The notes under the pieces were generated by a model that did no database searches, had not been told where the DNA came from, and saw nothing but the letters and a program-made list of their open reading frames with translations. Both the position numbers and the translations under genes were made by a program. This document shows, piece after piece, positions 62,289-64,000 of a stretch of 64,000 nt of DNA. The stretch comes from Spongiibacter nanhainus (lineage in GTDB: Bacteria > Pseudomonadota > Gammaproteobacteria > Pseudomonadales > Spongiibacteraceae): assembly GCF_016132545.1 (NCBI RefSeq), contig NZ_CP066167.1, positions 2,817,001 through 2,881,000 of the forward strand, read 5' to 3'. Positions within the stretch are counted from its first letter, which is position 1, and every line of letters begins with the position of its first letter.

Positions 62289-63044
62289 TTAGATGCGAAT
62301 GACGGTGCCGCCATCGACCGGAAAGATCTGGCCGTTGACAAAGGCCGCTTCGTCGCTAAGCAGGAATACGCCAACCTGGGCGATCAACTCGGGGCCCGCC
62401 ACCTGACCAGAGGCCTGACCAGACATTTTTGCCCAGGCGGCCATCTGCTCCACCGACATGATGGGCTTCATGCCCTCAGTATCCACCGTGCCGGGGGCGA
62501 TGGCGTTGACGCGGATATTGTCCGCCGCCAGGGAGTGGGCCAGATTAACAGACAGGGAATTCACACCGGCCTTGGACACCGAATAAATCCCGGTGGCCTG
62601 CCAGCTGCCAATGGATGAGGTATTCACAATGGCACCACCGCCCTGCCTGCGCAACTCCGGCACCACCGCCTGGGTCATATACAGTACACTGTGCATATTC
62701 ACCGACATCACCCGCTGGTAGTCATCCAGGGAAATATCCTGCAGCTGGGGCATCAGGGCGGCGCTCAATAAACCGGCATTGTTGACCAGGTAATTTACCT
62801 TGCCGAAGGCCGCAACGGTGGCCGCCACGCATTCCTTGCAGGACTCCGGCGAACCGACATCGACCTTAACCGCCAGCGCCTTGCCCCCCGCTTCGGTGAT
62901 CTCCGCAACCACCGACTCCGCCAACGCCAGATTAATATCCGCAACAGCAACTGATACGCCACGCTGGCTCAGCAAGCGGGAATAGGCCGCGCCCATGCCC
63001 TGAGCGGCGCCGGTGACAATCACAACTTTATTTTCAAAACTCAT
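62289..63044 (-). CDS. SDR-family oxidoreductase
   Basis: A 251-residue classical SDR. The ATG at 63044 has AGGAG seven bases upstream. VTGAAQGMG, NNAGLL and YSVSKAG are the expected motifs. Likely an alcohol dehydrogenase for the P450-made hydroxyl group, with the ALDH downstream. It is 142 bases after the P450 gene. Confidence 0.93.
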   Translation of the reverse strand: MSFENKVVIVTGAAQGMGAAYSRLLSQRGVSVAVADINLALAESVVAEITEAGGKALAVKVDVGSPESCKECVAATVAAFGKVNYLVNNAGLLSAALMPQLQDISLDDYQRVMSVNMHSVLYMTQAVVPELRRQGGGAIVNTSSIGSWQATGIYSVSKAGVNSLSVNLAHSLAADNIRVNAIAPGTVDTEGMKPIMSVEQMAAWAKMSGQASGQVAGPELIAQVGVFLLSDEAAFVNGQIFPVDGGTVIRI

Positions 63045-63186
63045 ACTGCATCTCCTGATTTCGGGTGTGGCTAATGGACATTCCCCAGTAGCACTGGTAT
63101 TTCTCATCGAGCGCCTATCGCCAGCGCCATTGTTGTTCAGCCATATTTTGGTGCTAGGCCATAACTTGTTGTTTGGATATAAAGTG

Positions 63187-64000
63187 CTACCAACGCAGCT
63201 CCAGACTTTCCATCGCCATCACCGCGCCGCCGCGGACCTCGGGTTTAAAGCCTTCCTTCACCGAAAAGGGAGGAATGCGGGCCAGCCATTCCTGCAAAAA
63301 TACCCGCAGTTCCAATCGCGCCAGAGTCGCACCCGCACAATTGTGGGGTCCACCGTTAAAGGCCATATGCCGAAATTTGGGTCTGTCCAAATCCACATGA
63401 TGGGGATTTTCCAGGGCCCGATCATCGTTATTCGCGGCGGCCAGACTGCAGATGATCCGGTCCCCCCCTCGCATGGTTACGCCTTTAAATTCGGTATCCT
63501 CGGTAACCCGGCGGGGAATATTGGGGAAGGCATAGCGGCGCAGTAATTCTTCCACCGCCGCAGGAATCTGGTCAGGGTTGTCACGAAGTTGCTGCTGAAA
63601 CTCGGGGTTCTCAGCCAGATGCTTTATGGAAAAGGTCATCGCATTGGTCACCGTATCCAGCCCTGCCAGGAACAGCAGATTGCACATTTCCAGCACCCGT
63701 TTATGGCTGAGCTCTTCGCCATTCACTTCAGAGGCGAGCAGTATACTGACCGGATCGTCAGAGGGCTGCTTGATACGCTGGCGAATCAGGGACTTGAGGT
63801 AAAAGCGCATACGAATAAAGGGCAACAGGCGTTTGAGCATGGTATCGGAGGCGAGAATGCCATTGGCCCAGCGGACGAACTCCTCGTAGCGATTCAGATC
63901 CATATGCATCAGCCCCATAAAGGTCTTGACCGGAATGGGTACCGATACCGAGGACATAAACTCGCAGCCTCCTTTGGGTTTGACGTCTTCGATCAGACCC
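63187..64000 (-). CDS. Cytochrome P450 (5' end outside window)
   Basis: The visible C-terminal part continues in frame to the right edge, reading LIEDVKPKGGCEFMSS before the first internal Met at 63957, so the true start lies outside. The I-helix LFLAGLDTVTNAM (AGxDT), the K-helix EELLRRYA (ExxR) and the heme loop FNGGPHNCAGATLARLELRVFL (cut; Cys ligand in HNCAG) are intact. It is a soluble class I P450 expected to use the nearby ferredoxin. Its likely role is hydroxylation of a hydrophobic substrate, followed by SDR and ALDH oxidation. Confidence 0.95.
   Translation of the reverse strand, partial: GLIEDVKPKGGCEFMSSVSVPIPVKTFMGLMHMDLNRYEEFVRWANGILASDTMLKRLLPFIRMRFYLKSLIRQRIKQPSDDPVSILLASEVNGEELSHKRVLEMCNLLFLAGLDTVTNAMTFSIKHLAENPEFQQQLRDNPDQIPAAVEELLRRYAFPNIPRRVTEDTEFKGVTMRGGDRIICSLAAANNDDRALENPHHVDLDRPKFRHMAFNGGPHNCAGATLARLELRVFLQEWLARIPPFSVKEGFKPEVRGGAVMAMESLELRW

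Overview
The window looks like chromosome of an aerobic, heterotrophic Gram-negative bacterium, most likely a marine gammaproteobacterium of the Spongiibacteraceae/Halieaceae type. This rests on three TonB-dependent receptors, many lipoproteins and Tat substrates, TetR/AraC/IclR-controlled catabolic genes, a tRNA-Arg with encoded CCA and textbook sigma-70 promoters. It is inference from gene content; no taxonomic marker gene is present. The right-hand cluster (about 56-60.8 kb) looks more AT-rich by eye than the central catabolic block.

Layout. (1) 1-11.3 kb: a DUF1592/1588/1585 heme-motif protein (cut by the left edge) coupled to a Tat-exported DUF1552 protein, a QseBC-like two-component pair, a lipoprotein hydrolase with a PKD-like tail, a TonB receptor and a clan-A glycoside-hydrolase-like lipoprotein. 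(2) 11.3-20 kb: an esterase, an AraC regulator and, divergent from it, a tightly coupled four-gene operon of lipoprotein cytochrome c, Tat-exported FAD oxidase, TonB receptor and exported PLP fold-III protein. It reads as an import-and-oxidise module working in the periplasm. (3) 20-50 kb: a large catabolic region. One minus-strand operon (31.0 down to 24.4 kb) encodes a Baeyer-Villiger-type monooxygenase, a Rieske oxygenase, a ThDP enzyme and an aldehyde dehydrogenase. A second (42.8 down to 34.9 kb) encodes an acyl-CoA ligase, double-hotdog hydratase, CoA transferase, MFE-2-like SDR, SMP-30-like propeller, thioesterase and START protein. Around them lie two DapB-like dehydrogenases, MFS transporters, two more ligases, another SDR/hydratase pair, and IclR and TetR regulators. 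The substrate is not determined; ring oxygenation, lactone-forming oxidation and CoA-dependent beta-oxidation-like steps fit a cyclic or isoprenoid compound.

(4) 50.9-56 kb: a small tRNA-Arg-linked element: an XRE repressor, then a compact eight-gene operon of excisionase, tyrosine integrase, an OB-fold plus HD phosphohydrolase (YhaM-like), two Phd-like antitoxin-type proteins, a zinc-finger-like protein, an unknown protein and a 49-residue membrane protein. It ends in degenerate transposase fragments. (5) 56-64 kb: TonB receptor, multi-pass membrane protein, TetR, putidaredoxin-type ferredoxin, aldehyde dehydrogenase, SDR and a cytochrome P450 cut by the right edge.

The most striking signals are: a recurring palindrome, TCAwC-N3-GTTGA, at seven intergenic places, each upstream of a catabolic gene or operon of the 11-50 kb region and one directly at the start of the TetR gene at 47.7-48.4 kb, suggesting one dedicated regulon; the compact integrase/OB-HD/Phd-like operon; and a small beta-rich domain that occurs both fused to a dehydrogenase and alone in the adjacent divergent gene.
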